Source: Paramarasmius palmivorus (lineage: Eukaryota; Basidiomycota; Agaricomycetes; Agaricales; Marasmiaceae). From it: 64,000 bases of DNA. Made by a program: the position numbers and the translations under genes. Positions 12,607 through 26,674 of this stretch are shown piece by piece (the first letter of the stretch is position 1; each line of letters starts with the position of its first letter). Under the pieces are notes generated by a model. That model was not told the origin of the DNA. It was given only the letters and a program-made list of their open reading frames with translations, and made no database searches. The stretch covers positions 930,001 through 994,000 of the forward strand of contig JAYKXP010000007.1 in assembly GCA_037176845.1 (NCBI GenBank). Direction: 5' to 3'.

Positions 12607-14084
12607 CAGCATGTTGTATTGGTGGTGTACGTATTTATGAGTAGAAGCACAGAGAGGTTGAATCCATGACTGCTGTGAAAGCCAAAGCCTGGCCTTGCAA
12701 ACGGACGATACAAGTATGTAATTCTGCGATCTTTGTCTCGCTCATTATAGGCGATCTTGAGATTTTAGCGTTTCCATTTTTTTGAGTGGTATGAGAATAC
12801 CTGTCGGTTACATACATGTGGCTGTATTCTCGAGCTGATCCGAATTTGCCCTTGCGTTTGAACCATCATATCCCTTCTGAAAGCTTCCTGAACGTGCATT
12901 TTTACTCGTACCCTGGCCGGAAAGTCGTGTTGAGGGATGAATGTGAAACTTGGGTAGGATACTGAGTCGAGAATTGGGTTGCGGTTATTGGTACGAGCTA
13001 CTACTGGAATCTCGTTGATACTGGCTTATTTTTTCGTCAATTCGCAGCTCGTGGAAGTCAAAGAAAACCTTACTATTGAAAAACCGTCAAGCGCATCCTA
13101 GGCAAGCGGATGTCTGAAGCAATTGCCTGAGCTGGTGTCACCGCGAAGTATGCGTCTTGTAGAATATAAAGATTGTTCCAAGACCTGCTGAAGCTGAACA
13201 GTATCTCAGCTACACCAAGCGAAAGAGCTCAAGAAAAGACACTTCACTCTATCTTGGATAGCCTCTTGAGTGCGTATATGCTAGCCGAATTCCGCGCACG
13301 CATGTTCAATGTAGATGGCTCCTATGGGAAAGCACACTACGAAGGAGAGGTGAAATCATTGGATATCGCGCTCGGATAGAGCAAATGCAAGGGTCTGGCT
13401 ATCTGACGCAAGCAGCTAAATAGCAACCGGCTTCTGGAATAGTTCTTTACAGTAATCGTATTGTCGATCCCAGGGTGGGCCCGGTCCTTCTCATCCTGAT
13501 GCGTCGCTGATATCTTGTTCGCCTAGAGAATATCCTCGTCCATTGAAAGACATGCAGTAAATCGCGAATATCAGAAAGACGTCGAAGGACCTCTGCGTGC
13601 ATGACCAGCGGTGCTGTAACCTAAGGGTGCACAAGAGCCTGTCCACCGTGGTAGACACCGTTAGGATAATGCAAAGTACGAGGTATATCTAAAGCAGGAA
13701 GTATATACAAGGTCTGTCTAGCTCTTAGCAAAATCAGTCTGATAAAATATCCACTTACAGCTACTTGTCCTAAGGCCTAATCGCTTGGTAGTTCGGATTC
13801 CGGAAGCGTATCCAGAGCACGGCAATCGCACCTGCTCGCAGCGCCAGAAATTCGAGTTTGCCGTGTCGGTTTGCTTGAAGGACTACCTTATGTGCACTGC
13901 TCCAGGGGCGAGCTATGGAGAAAGAAGTGTGACAACCGTACGTGTGACAATTTGTCACACAAAGCACTTGAAAGTGTGATTGTGGCCGACCTCGTTTCCC
14001 ACCTTCCTTTCACCTTTTCTCTCATCTAGCGAAACATTTTTACTCAATTTGCCCTCATCAATATCTTATTTTCATCCACTCGCT
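12607..14084. other. Intergenic, 1.5 kb, with a possible coding relic
   Basis: No full gene is seen. A 68-codon frame at 13173-13379 has protein-like composition (helical, charged) but begins at a TTG and has no recognisable relatives; it could be a gene fragment. The right end carries the palindromic TGTGACA element described separately, 126 nt before the next ATG. Confidence 0.4.
13929..13959. promoter_or_regulatory. Palindromic GTGACA/TGTCAC cluster upstream of the orphan gene
   Basis: Three copies of GTGACA or its complement lie at 13929-13934, 13944-13949 and 13953-13958. The last two form a perfect 17-bp palindrome, TGTGACAATTTGTCACA (13943-13959). The same hexamer is clustered four times before the POLD4 gene at 28.2 kb. 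Binding by a transcription factor is inferred, not known. Confidence 0.45.
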
Positions 14085-14638
14085 ATGTCCACTACTCCCA
14101 ACAAAGCCAATTCAGCAGCCGAGGAGATCCAGCAGGGTCAAGCCCAAAAAGTTACAAACGAGTGCTCGAAGAGCATCGCGCAGCTCTTGCAAGAAGCACC
14201 ACGAGGAGAGAAGCAGAAGTACACCGAGAGCTCTTTACGGACAGGAGCAGAGAAACAAAACAGAGAGAATAGGCGGGCGGGGGCAAGTCCTTACAACAGA
14301 GGATCGACAGAGCCTGCCTCGGTGCCTGCACCCAAGAGGTCTCCGCTTCCTCGACGTCTCTCAAAGGTGCGTAATAGATAATCACTGAGAACGTAGACTC
14401 AATATGTTCTCTTTAGGCGGAAGACCTTCAGGTACCGGAAACTCTAGAGCCGATGGTCCTAAACGGCACCTTCCCCACGTTCGACGTCGACACACCGCTG
14501 TCGGAAAACGAAGATCTCAATATTTCATTGAACGTCGACGAGGTTGCTCCAGTCGATTTCCCGGAGTTAGAACTAGGCTATGACGAGGGCCTTATCCTTC
14601 CTCCATTCTACCGCCCACGCAACGTCCAAGGCTGGTGA
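14085..14638 (+). CDS. Small hypothetical protein, basic N-terminus, acidic C-terminus
   Basis: Two exons (14085-14366 and 14417-14638) joined in phase 0 give 167 residues. I do not recognise a family. The N-terminal two thirds are polar and basic, probably disordered, with RRAGASPYNRG and PAPKRSPLPRRLSK. The C-terminus is acidic and hydrophobic in alternation (TFDVDTPLSENEDLN, PVDFPELELGYDEG) and ends in FYRPRNVQGW. A second frame over the first exon is also open (VLEEHRAALARSTTRREAEV), so an alternative splice form cannot be excluded. The promoter shares its TGTCAC motif with POLD4. By layout it resembles small cell-cycle regulators with a basic degron-like half and an acidic half, but this is only a guess. 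Confidence 0.6.
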
Positions 14639-15526
14639 AGAGCAGATCTGGGACTTTGGTGCTTTGTAGTTCTATCATTATGACCTATATGCCCTCTTTT
14701 TCATGGTTGTTCTATGTTGTCGTTGTACTATTAGTATACCCCCATCGTTATCTTTCCGCATACCCGCGATACCTACCTCACATTCTCTCTTACTCTTTTC
14801 CATTGCTATTATCCGAGTTGTCGCTATCGCTATGAAGCAATTATCTACATTTGTACCATTCTCAAATTCCGTCACGTTCATGATTCAACTTGTTGTAAAT
14901 ACACTCGTCCTTGGATGCTGTAGGCCTTGATTTTTGTGCGAGAGACGTGGTCTTGGAGAGTGTCCGTGACCGCGTGAAGCCCCTAAACTGCCACGTGCTA
15001 CTCTTAAAAAACTACTTTTCCTCTGCACCATTTTTCGCAAATAGAGTTGACGTTCGTTCGGAATGTCTGAAAGGAGCGATTGAAATGTCGATAAGCTCGA
15101 GGGGGATTACTTGCGTCGTTTTGATCCTCACAGCCTACACTCTTTCGATGAGATGAGTGTGTTATCGGATGAGAAACCCTTTAAAACGCCTAAGGGACAG
15201 TAAACACTCATAGTCCTGAAGATCATATGCGTAAATGGTGTGGTCAAGTATTGAGAGTCATCGCATCCCTTGGGCATTACAGTCTATTGGTACTTAGTAT
15301 GTCGCAGCAGTCACCGTGAGAACTTCGCATTAAACAGCTTCAACTCGAACCATCACGATCCCTCCACTGTCGACAAATTTTAGCCTCCTAGTCGCTTTTT
15401 AGGTCGGTCACCGCATAGCGAATATATAGGTAGGCGACTACGTCAAGGGAGGTTCTCACTCTAACATCAACGTCCTTCAAATTGCAGAACTACTACAAGC
15501 TCGTCGGAGACCTTGAAGCGCTTCAC
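14639..15526. other. Intergenic upstream of F-box gene 1
   Basis: 888 nt. The right half (about 15310-15390) is similar to the region upstream of the second F-box gene. A possible 3' splice site (TTGCAG ending near 15486) just before the called start means an upstream 5' UTR intron or extra exon is possible. Nothing else is evident. Confidence 0.45.
15311..15385 (+). repeat. Upstream duplicated block, copy 1 (F-box gene 1)
   Basis: Contains CCGTGAGAAC, then CAGCTTCAACTCGAACCATC and GTCGACA, in the same order and similar spacing as copy 2 at about 17187-17250. It lies about 140-215 nt before the ATG of F-box gene 1. It shows that the duplication that made the two F-box genes included the promoter. 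Confidence 0.6.
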
Positions 15527-16984
15527 ATGGATGAAGACACATCTACACCCTCTCCAAAACCCAATGGCATCTTGAGAAGTCTTCTCGTTCCTCCTGCTCC
15601 AGAGCCGGAATCAGTCATCTACCTGCAGTCGCATAGGCGAACCCTAGCTCCTATTCAAACGCTTCCCAATGACATCCTGAGGGAAATACTTTTGCAGTGG
15701 TGTCGCCTGGTTTCAGAGAAAGATCCCATCTCAGCACGTCAAACCCAACGGCCGCGAAAGGAGTTCGATTCCCTGGATTTGACTCTGCCGCAGTGGGTTT
15801 GTGCACAAGTTTGTCGCAGTTGGCGTCAGGCAGCGTTCTCGTGCTCGCATCTGTGGTCCCCGCTTTGCATCTACATCCCAGGACCCAGTGACTCTGACGA
15901 AAAGAGGAAATGCATGAACCATAATCTGACTAGCCTTCTTCGCTGGTTAGGTAATCGCCCCCTCACTGTCGAAGTGAAATCCTATTATTCCTTCACCCAT
16001 CTCGATGATGTCCTCCTCTCTACCCTCTGCTCTCATTCGTCCAGATGGGAAAGGCTGGGCCTTACCATGAAGGCTGATATATTGGGACATTTACTCCCGT
16101 TACTCAAAGCAAAAATACTCGAAGTGCCTCTTTTGCACACGTTGTTCCTTGATTTTTGGAAGCCGCCGCCTGAAGGCATCGTTTTGGACGTGTTTGAAAA
16201 CGCTCCGAATCTCAAGAGGATCGTCATTGCGGATGGCCTACCCAATGTCCGTGGTGTCCTCAAAATCCCGTGGCATAGGATAACCGAAATTCAACTCGCT
16301 AGCGAGTTCAGAGCGTCTGGGGTCGATCCATTGGACCATCTTATGCAGTCGTCCGGCATTGTGTCGTATTACGATACACAATTTGCCTGTCCACAGGGTC
16401 CAGGAATCCATTTGCCGCTTTTGCGGATAATGATGCTCAGGATTACAGGCCTTGTCGAATGGCTGGACTTCGAGCGGTTCCAGACATTGAACTTAACGGA
16501 GCTCCGACTTCGTGATGGCGGAACAGAAGGGGATATAAACTCATTAGTCGCTTTCCTTCATCGGCAGGGATCCACCCTTCGAACCCTTTATTTGGAGAGC
16601 AGCCTCATTCCCGAACAACGCATGATCCAGGTAGCAGAGCATCTTACTGCTCTTACCTCTTTATCATACGTCTATCGGTATCCTAGTTCTAAGAGCACTC
16701 TCCTTTCTGCTCTAATCGATCTCAATCTCCTTCCTTGTTTGCGCAGTCTTTTGTTATATGGGTGCCCTGCTTTTGTCTGGAAAGTGATGTCCAGTATGCT
16801 TTCAGCGAGGTTGTCGCAGGGAAATGGTCCCTTCCAGAAATTTGGGCTTCCATCGAATTACATCCACTTCGTCAAAGAAGATCTGGAACGCTTCAAGGCG
16901 CAAGGTCTGGAGATAGAGAGCACGGAAGGATGGGACGGTTCGTGGCTTCCAGGGGAATGGGATTCTCAACCACCACCAGCGTGA
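15527..16984 (+). CDS. F-box protein, agaric tandem family, copy 1
   Basis: Single-exon frame of 485 residues from the ATG at 15527. The same frame is open about 45 nt further upstream but without an ATG. The F-box-like region is at about residues 45-105: TLPNDILREILLQWCRL, then PQWVCAQVCRSWRQAAFS and a W in LWSPLCIY. The rest consists of leucine-rich stretches of the degenerate LRR type (LRIMMLRI, LNLTELRL, LRTLYLESSLI). Agaricomycetes carry large expansions of such proteins; known family members are substrate adaptors of SCF ubiquitin ligases, but the target here is unknown. The next gene is a paralogue with the same layout. An AATAAA at 17076-17081, about 90 nt after the stop, may serve as polyadenylation signal. 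Confidence 0.88.
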   Translation: MDEDTSTPSPKPNGILRSLLVPPAPEPESVIYLQSHRRTLAPIQTLPNDILREILLQWCRLVSEKDPISARQTQRPRKEFDSLDLTLPQWVCAQVCRSWRQAAFSCSHLWSPLCIYIPGPSDSDEKRKCMNHNLTSLLRWLGNRPLTVEVKSYYSFTHLDDVLLSTLCSHSSRWERLGLTMKADILGHLLPLLKAKILEVPLLHTLFLDFWKPPPEGIVLDVFENAPNLKRIVIADGLPNVRGVLKIPWHRITEIQLASEFRASGVDPLDHLMQSSGIVSYYDTQFACPQGPGIHLPLLRIMMLRITGLVEWLDFERFQTLNLTELRLRDGGTEGDINSLVAFLHRQGSTLRTLYLESSLIPEQRMIQVAEHLTALTSLSYVYRYPSSKSTLLSALIDLNLLPCLRSLLLYGCPAFVWKVMSSMLSARLSQGNGPFQKFGLPSNYIHFVKEDLERFKAQGLEIESTEGWDGSWLPGEWDSQPPPA

Positions 16985-17409
16985 ATACAGTGATGGTTCG
17001 TTGTGGGCGAACACTGTAACATCTTGTTGAATTAACAAATATGAAGTGCTGAGTGTAAACCCAGACTCATTGACTAATAAAGAGCTTTTTTCGATGATAT
17101 GAGTAGCGTGCTCCTGGAAGGGAAATCCATTTTCTTGTGTTTTGATCCCTAGCGAGCCCGTTGAATACGATTGTTATCGATAGATTGCCGTGAGAACCCG
17201 GCAAACGGCTTCAACTCGAACCATCACCTCTTCATTATCGACGGCTTGTAAAAGCCTAATTCATATCAAGCGAGTTGTCGAGCGATATCGAGCCTGCCTA
17301 GGGGAGACTACTGATTAGCACTAGGTAGTCATCTACTTCAAGTTACTTTTTCTTTTCATTAATGCACTCACAGAGACCCCAAACTCCGAATCGTTATTCC
17401 ACTCGTTGA
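16985..17409. other. Intergenic between the two F-box genes
   Basis: 425 nt containing a probable AATAAA polyadenylation signal for gene 1 (17076-17081) and the duplicated upstream block of gene 2 (about 17187-17250). No coding sequence. Confidence 0.55.
17187..17250 (+). repeat. Upstream duplicated block, copy 2 (F-box gene 2)
   Basis: CCGTGAGAAC, then CGGCTTCAACTCGAACCATC, then ATCGACGG, matching copy 1 near 15311-15385. It lies about 160-220 nt before the ATG, like copy 1. The identical core is CTTCAACTCGAACCATCAC. Confidence 0.6.
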
Positions 17410-18858
17410 ATGTCGGTCCCAAATACTATCTCTCAAATCTCCTCAGACCTCGGAGCTGTTTCCGGAGGCGCTTTCACTGCTTCTGAGCCCGAGACAGGTA
17501 CCGGCTCGCAGACATATCAGCAAATCCTATATCCTACTCTAGGGCTCCCCGATAATATACTAAGGGAAATCCTTTTGGAGTGGCATCGCCTAGGTCCTCA
17601 GAAGCCTGTCCAGCCACCAGAGCAACCCAAAATAAAATTCACCGATTCCCTTGACACAACTCTACCGCAATGGGTTTATGCTCAAGTTTGTCGCAGTTGG
17701 CGCCAAGCTGCATTTTCATGCAAGGCTTTATGGACGCGTCTGGGCATCCTGATGCCGGGACCTGATGAGCCCGAAGGCAGAAAGATCGCCATGATTCATA
17801 ATCTGAACAGCCTTCTCCGTTGGTTAGGCGATCTCCCTCTCAAAGTCAAAATAAAATCTTATCACCCCTTCGCCCCGGACGACATCCTCTTTACCACTAT
17901 CTGCTCCTCGTCTTCCAGATGGGAAATGCTACGGCTTGCACTCCATTTCGAAGAAGTCGATGTTCTCCAAAACATCCTTCTATCACTCGGAGCACGGATG
18001 CCTCAGGTCCCTCTTTTACATTCCTTATCCCTTGACTTTATGAGCAAACTCCCTTCAGGCATTGACACATTCTTGAATGTGTCGAATCTCAGGAGAGTCG
18101 ACGTCGGTGGTAAACTATACGACACACATCGTTCGCTCGAGATTCCATGGAATCAAATAACCGAGTATCGTCGCCTGTGCGACGAGTTTGGTGATTCAGC
18201 CTCAGAGGAACATCTCATGAAGATGCCTAATGTTGTATCTTACTGCGATGCTGCATTCAGCTGTTCATCTGGTTCACCAATACCATTGCCGCATTTGCAG
18301 GTGATGAAGCTCTCAATAGGCCCGATGGTACCGCTCGACTTCGGACGTCTGGAGTTGGGCAATCACTTCACAGAGTTCCGACTGCGCAGCCGGTGTAGCA
18401 GCAATAAGCTATTATGGTCTGACTCATTGGTGCTTTCCCTTCACCGCTGGGGATGTAGCCTCCAGACCTTGTATTTGGATAGTTGTGCCATTTCTGAGTC
18501 CAAAATGATTCTGGTGTTCGAGCATCTTACTGCCCTCCGGTCTCTGGTATTCCTCTACCGACAAACTTTGAAAAGCAATCTCATTGGCGCACTCGCCAAT
18601 GTGAAGCTTCTTCCCCACTTGTATCACCTTGCTTTAGATGGTCATTTTGGGTTTATGAGAGATGACATGGTCAAAATGCTTTCAGCAAGAATGATACAGG
18701 GCGACAGTGTCTTCCGAAAGTTCGGTCTTCCGTCAAGCCGCATCGCATTTTTCGCAAAGGACTTGGAGTGTTTTAGGGAGCAGGGGCTTGAAGTAGAGAG
18801 CACGAGAGATACGTATAAGTGGAATGATTGGGTGGGACCCCAGGAATTGGAAGACTAG
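17410..18858 (+). CDS. F-box protein, agaric tandem family, copy 2
   Basis: Single-exon frame of 482 residues starting at an ATG. It is clearly a paralogue of the upstream gene: LGLPDNILREILLEWHRLG, then LPQWVYAQVCRSWRQAAFSC, LNSLLRWLGDLPLKVKIKS and the same C-terminal order of LRR-like strands (LQTLYLDSCAI, FRKFGLPSS). The N-terminal 40 residues differ from copy 1. It lacks introns, like copy 1. Its role as a ubiquitin-ligase adaptor is inferred from the family. The 3' flank (about 18845-18930) has a similar stretch about 1 kb downstream, possibly the remains of a third copy. Confidence 0.88.
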   Translation: MSVPNTISQISSDLGAVSGGAFTASEPETGTGSQTYQQILYPTLGLPDNILREILLEWHRLGPQKPVQPPEQPKIKFTDSLDTTLPQWVYAQVCRSWRQAAFSCKALWTRLGILMPGPDEPEGRKIAMIHNLNSLLRWLGDLPLKVKIKSYHPFAPDDILFTTICSSSSRWEMLRLALHFEEVDVLQNILLSLGARMPQVPLLHSLSLDFMSKLPSGIDTFLNVSNLRRVDVGGKLYDTHRSLEIPWNQITEYRRLCDEFGDSASEEHLMKMPNVVSYCDAAFSCSSGSPIPLPHLQVMKLSIGPMVPLDFGRLELGNHFTEFRLRSRCSSNKLLWSDSLVLSLHRWGCSLQTLYLDSCAISESKMILVFEHLTALRSLVFLYRQTLKSNLIGALANVKLLPHLYHLALDGHFGFMRDDMVKMLSARMIQGDSVFRKFGLPSSRIAFFAKDLECFREQGLEVESTRDTYKWNDWVGPQELED

Positions 18859-20565
18859 GACAACCAATTGTATGTAGACTGGTAGAATCGATGAATCTGT
18901 ATTAAACCCGGAGTCCAGGACATCTCAGGACCATCTACGAAGACCTCAACATCCATTGGGGACTTGTAGGATTATAGCAAGCCTTGAGCAAGCCGCAACG
19001 GAGTTGCTAGCACGGTGGATGATGTGCGGAGACCGAAAAATCGTCCGATGGACCGACAGGGCGAGGGAGATACAATGTCATGAAATCATAGTCGCAGAAC
19101 AGAGCATTGTTACTTGGGTTTTTGACAGTGTTTGTACACAGTAACGGCTCTCGCGATATGGAATACGAAGCTAGGGTTTTGAGCTGGGATCATGTAAAGT
19201 GGTATGAAGAAAAAAGGGGGCTTACCTTTTACCATTATCCCATGTACCTAAGTAGCTTCGATCTCCGGACTGGAATACCCACAGCGTAGAGAAAAGCGAG
19301 GTGAAAGAGGCCTGGTAGTAAGATCGAAGGAGACGGCAAGAAGCGTTTTGCCGGATTCTAATTCGGCTGGGTAAATATTTTTTGCGTTGAACAAAACCGC
19401 TTCCATCTTCTCTCCTGGCAAGAATTTCTGGAGCTTACCTTCGTTCGTCGTTTAAATCTGGGTGTTAAATGGGGCACACTGTCGTACAGGGATATGTGTG
19501 AACTCAAACCGGTGCGTAGCAGCCTGCTTGGAACTCAGTTTCGTTTATTGATTCATCTTCGTGTTGCAAGATTCCAAGCTGGACCTTCAACGCTTTGACG
19601 ATATACAAAAACGCGATGAAAGCTCCCCAACTCAAGATTTGGAATGCTCAGAGCATGTCGAATGGGATCAGGGGTTTCTAATGCCCTCAAATGTCTCGAC
19701 CAATCCCATAACCTTCTCGCAGCCTTGAAAAAGGGACCAATATTTCACTCAGAGACGGGTTAGAATTCGATAATGCAAGGCATACAGGTGCGGATGAATA
19801 GTTCTGCTTTTCCTGTCTTTTCTCATGTGTCCGCAGCATGTATTACGATTGGAAGCTCAAGCGCTCAAGTGTCAAGACCGTCGGGATGTGAACGTTTGAA
19901 CATTGGCGTAGAATCGATGCTTCTGTACTAGAACACGGTGTCATTCAATAAATCATCGAAGACATCCTGTAATCCCCTTCGATCTGTGGAGAAAGGTCTG
20001 GTCAGGCTCCGTTATTTTATGATATCTACGTAGGATGACCTTGCGTGCTCGAACTATTAGTAGACAAATGGTTGATATGGAGCGATTTAGGTATGTACAT
20101 AGGGAAACTTTTGGCATATTACTGATCTAGCGATCTGTTTAGCTCGACGACGATAATGAATTCGCCGTATACACAGCAAGGCAGCGCTTAGGACATCGGT
20201 GGCTTCATTTTAACACACACATCACTTGTGATCGTCCGAGTCAGTGTGTATCTTTAGTCTGGTTCTCGAGACCAGAGTGTACGCGGGAATTTTACCTTCC
20301 TCCTGCACGCCTTCAAACTGTTATTCAGCATTCAGCCTGTATATCGAACCTCTGCGCACAGGGACGGGCCTAGAAGAGAGCTTCTCAATTCGCCAGTCCA
20401 ATGCCTTCGGCTCAAGGTGCCTCATATTCACCCGTCTTACAGCTGACCATGCATCTGTGATCAAATGCTCGTAATCACTGTCTGCGATGGAAGGAAACAT
20501 AGTGAGCATATTCAAGGCGTAATATCGAATATGATACATGCTAGCAGCAACTTCACTAAATTTAA
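18859..20565. other. Gene-poor interval, 1.7 kb, possible F-box relic
   Basis: No intact gene. Short plus-strand frames have no domain character. The sequence GTAGAATCGATG followed by TCTGTA at about 18885-18905 recurs near 19909-19930, and ATTGGAAG occurs shortly before each, so the 3' flank of F-box gene 2 seems to be duplicated. The 20244-20560 stretch is downstream of the minus-strand metalloprotease gene and probably includes its 3' UTR. Confidence 0.4.
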
Positions 20566-21656
20566 CTACAGCGAGGACGGTCCAGCAGTCCCACAACTAT
20601 CTTCTACTTCCTTGTCCTCCTTTCGCAGCCGCGACAACGTGGCATCTAGCACTCGTCGTCTACGGTCATCTACAGAGTCGCTCTGAATATTTCCGGCTGC
20701 TCCGCCCAGAACATACGCTCTTGCTTCTGCCTCTGCCTCTGCAGATGGTTCATAGGCATCGGCAAAGTCATCGACTAGTGCGTGTGTGCCTGCGCTCGAG
20801 GACCGTTCGTACTCGGCGACCTCGCGGTTTAATTGAGAGTTAAGTTCCTTGAACTATATGTTCATGGGATGAATACTGCTAGTAGGATCATCAAATGAGT
20901 GAAAACGTACATTATTATCGTGGTCACCCCACACATTGTGAGTTAATTCATGGCACAAAACGCGCCTTACTTCCCGGTAATTGCGAAAGCCGTCATAAGC
21001 ATTCGTTCGCAAACGGAGCTTTATTTGTTGGCCTGCATTTACATTAAGGCCGAGAAGCTCTGGATGCTCATGAGGAGCCAGTTCGGTCAGGATACCGACC
21101 GAAAACCGGTGCTTTTGCATGATATGTTGAATAGCTGGGTCATCCGAAAGTCGCTTTAAAAGTGTCCTGGCAGATTCAGGATTTGGGAGGTGAGGCAGAG
21201 GAACGAGTTCATGAAACCTGAAGCTCAATGTGGAAGTGGTCGCTCTGCCCGTTGAACGAAGCTGGAAATTAAGCATTAGAAAATGTCTGGGTATGGTTCT
21301 AAGAGTGCACGCGCCTTTGTGGGTGCCTTCGAGGCTCTCTCCCTCATAATTCTTTCCCGGCGTTGTTGCTCGCCCTCCTCTGCCTTCAGCCCATCCAGTT
21401 GCTTTGTGGTAGTACCAATAAGCTGAATCTTGGTACCGTCCTTAATGCCAGCATGAGAGAGAAGAGTTTGGTCGCCATCTGGATACTTGTTCTTGCTCCC
21501 TTTATACAAGAGCTTCTGTAGTGATGGCGGGACCGACGTAAGCTCTTCTAGATGTTGCCGGAGAAGCAATAGCGTATCATCTGGTAGAAAGGAAAGAGAA
21601 AAGTTCTGCCCTCGATGAGATACGGTCACCGATATGCTGCTGCTGCCTGGTTCCAT
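20566..21656 (-). CDS. Ubiquitin-like and WLM domain metalloprotease
   Basis: Three exons (21656-21315, 21261-20911, 20853-20566) give 362 codons counting the stop... more exactly 114 + 117 + 95 residues, 326 in all. The N-terminal about 80 residues are a ubiquitin-like fold (LSFLPDDTLLLLRQHLEE, LLYKGSKNKYPDG). The WLM domain follows: FHELVPLPHLPNPESA, then the zinc site LCHELTHNVWGDHD, with HExxH and the third His, and NSQLNREVAEYE. WLM proteins of the Wss1/SPRTN type are SUMO- or ubiquitin-linked proteases acting on DNA-protein crosslinks; the UBL-WLM form matches a fission-yeast ubiquitin/WLM protein. The first intron (21314-21262, 53 nt) has a GC donor: the frame closes only with AAG|GCGCGT. 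All zinc ligands are intact. Confidence 0.9.
21262..21314 (-). other. GC-AG intron in the UBL-WLM gene
   Basis: The only GT donor nearby gives a wrong frame. Splicing AAG|GCGCGT to TTCCAG|CTTCG gives a 53-nt intron, restores the family sequence (KLRSTGRATTS) and has a CTAAT branch site. The donor equals the common GTGCGT donor of this genome with T changed to C. Confidence 0.75.
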
Positions 21657-22013
21657 AGCGTAGAGTCGTGGAGAAAGTAAGAGAAAATATAGCTTCTACT
21701 CGCATTTTTGTCCGACACTGGAAATCCTGCGTCAGCATGATGGCCGAGCTTTTCCATCATGCCCAACCAATTGGTCAGCGTCGGGAGAGGTGACTATATG
21801 CGGCATGCATCACGTGAGAAGCGCGTGAACGCTCCTTCCAGTCCCTTCCTGCAAAGTTTCAGTGAAGCAAACGTCGGAGGCGGTAGATCCCTGAGGACAA
21901 ATAAGAAACTTTCTTGAATTATGTACCTTGATGCTAGTAGAGTATGCTACCAAAGCATCAACCCAATATTTAATGATACAACAATGTTATTTAGGATACA
22001 TTAATCGCCATTT
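21657..22013. other. Intergenic, metalloprotease promoter and dehydrogenase 3' end
   Basis: 357 nt between two minus-strand genes. It holds the promoter of the UBL-WLM gene and the 3' end of the cellobiose dehydrogenase gene. No further feature is clear. Confidence 0.5.
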
Positions 22014-25446
<3,433 letters not shown>

Positions 25447-26674
25447 GGCTGGCCTGAACCGTTGTATCAAAGAGAGAAGAGACGGATTGTCGTAGTTTTG
25501 ACATGCGCGTACACTGCTCGCCTTTATGCAAACGCGACGGGTAAGTTACAACAGCGCCTTTTTGCGAAGAATATCCGTCTATTTTGCACGCGTCGCATGG
25601 CCTTCTTGTCTAAGGGAGGATTGATTTTCCCATACGGATACAGCTCGGGTGTCCTGGCCCTCGTGATGACATTCAGTGCTTGTAGGCAAGGAATGGTTTG
25701 GTCTCTGAAAGTGTGAACGCGGTGATGAACTAATTGTCCGAAGTTTAGCACTGACCGAGCCTCGTCGAAGGAGAAGAAAACACTTGTATCTTGTTGCCAA
25801 GCCTGGTATGCCGATATGCTGACGGAGGGCAGGTGCAGTAGGGATATAGGCCTGTCTTGCTCGTCGCAATCGAAGACGAGTTTATTCGCGGCTCTAGTTG
25901 ATGATTGCGTCACTTGGCAAGTCAAAAAACTCCGGGGGTAGCCTATCGTAGCTTGCCCATTTGACGTTGCTTGATGTTGTTTTTCCGAGAGCAAGGTACT
26001 AGAATTGACAATGCGATGAGACCCGGATGAGAGTCAAAAGAGGCTTCACATGGACCACGTTTACAGAGAAATGCACTGATGTGCCTGTGCAGCGTGATAC
26101 TGGTCGCAGCGCCTGAACGATATCTCGCGAGTAAAATTAGCTAAACGTCGTACAATCAACGTATGTTCGGTTCCAACTCGGTATTGTCGAGGCACGTACA
26201 GAGAGTTGAGATCAGATGGTCTTGGGCTTTCCCTTGCGTATCAACAGTCAGTTTACCATCTAGGTGTTGTAAAGGCCAAGCTCCGAGTATACACCTGCCT
26301 AGACCTGTAGAACGAAGTATCCGGAAAGATCACCCCGTAATTCCTGAATTTCTGGTATACTTAGTCAGTTTGTTAGTTGTGTCTAACAAGCCGGCGGAAT
26401 CCACCGGGCCCTCTACCGCCGCCACCATACCAAGTAGGAAGACGCCTGAAGACGCTGAATTGTGATGCTATTCGGCAGGATCAGCAAGCCATCACCATCC
26501 GAGTGCGAAGAAGCACTTTCAGGAACTGGTCATCGACCGGGGGCTATAGGACCGACGGAAATACTCTCCGCGTACACTGAAGCATCTCAGTATAATCCCC
26601 TCGGTATATGAAGGCATCCAAGACAACATTCATTTCTGATTTGAACGATTGCAAAAATACAACAACGGTCCGGC
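25447..26674. other. Cellobiose dehydrogenase promoter region and aldo-keto reductase 3' flank
   Basis: 1.2 kb. Upstream of the CDH start on the minus strand there is a TATA-like GCATAAAGG at about 25523-25531, some 80 nt before the ATG. A CCGGGG match to the Cre1/CreA consensus SYGGRG lies near 25931-25936, as expected of cellulolytic genes but weak as single evidence. A 156-codon minus-strand frame (25524-25994) starts at TTG, overlaps this promoter and has no domain, so I do not call it. Confidence 0.4.

Noticed and set aside
15482..15526. Upstream extension of F-box gene 1
   Set aside because: It begins at a TTG; the first in-frame ATG is at 15527. An upstream exon is possible but not shown.
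25524..25994. 156-codon minus-strand open frame upstream of cellobiose dehydrogenase
   Set aside because: Starts at TTG, overlaps the expected promoter and has no recognisable motif.
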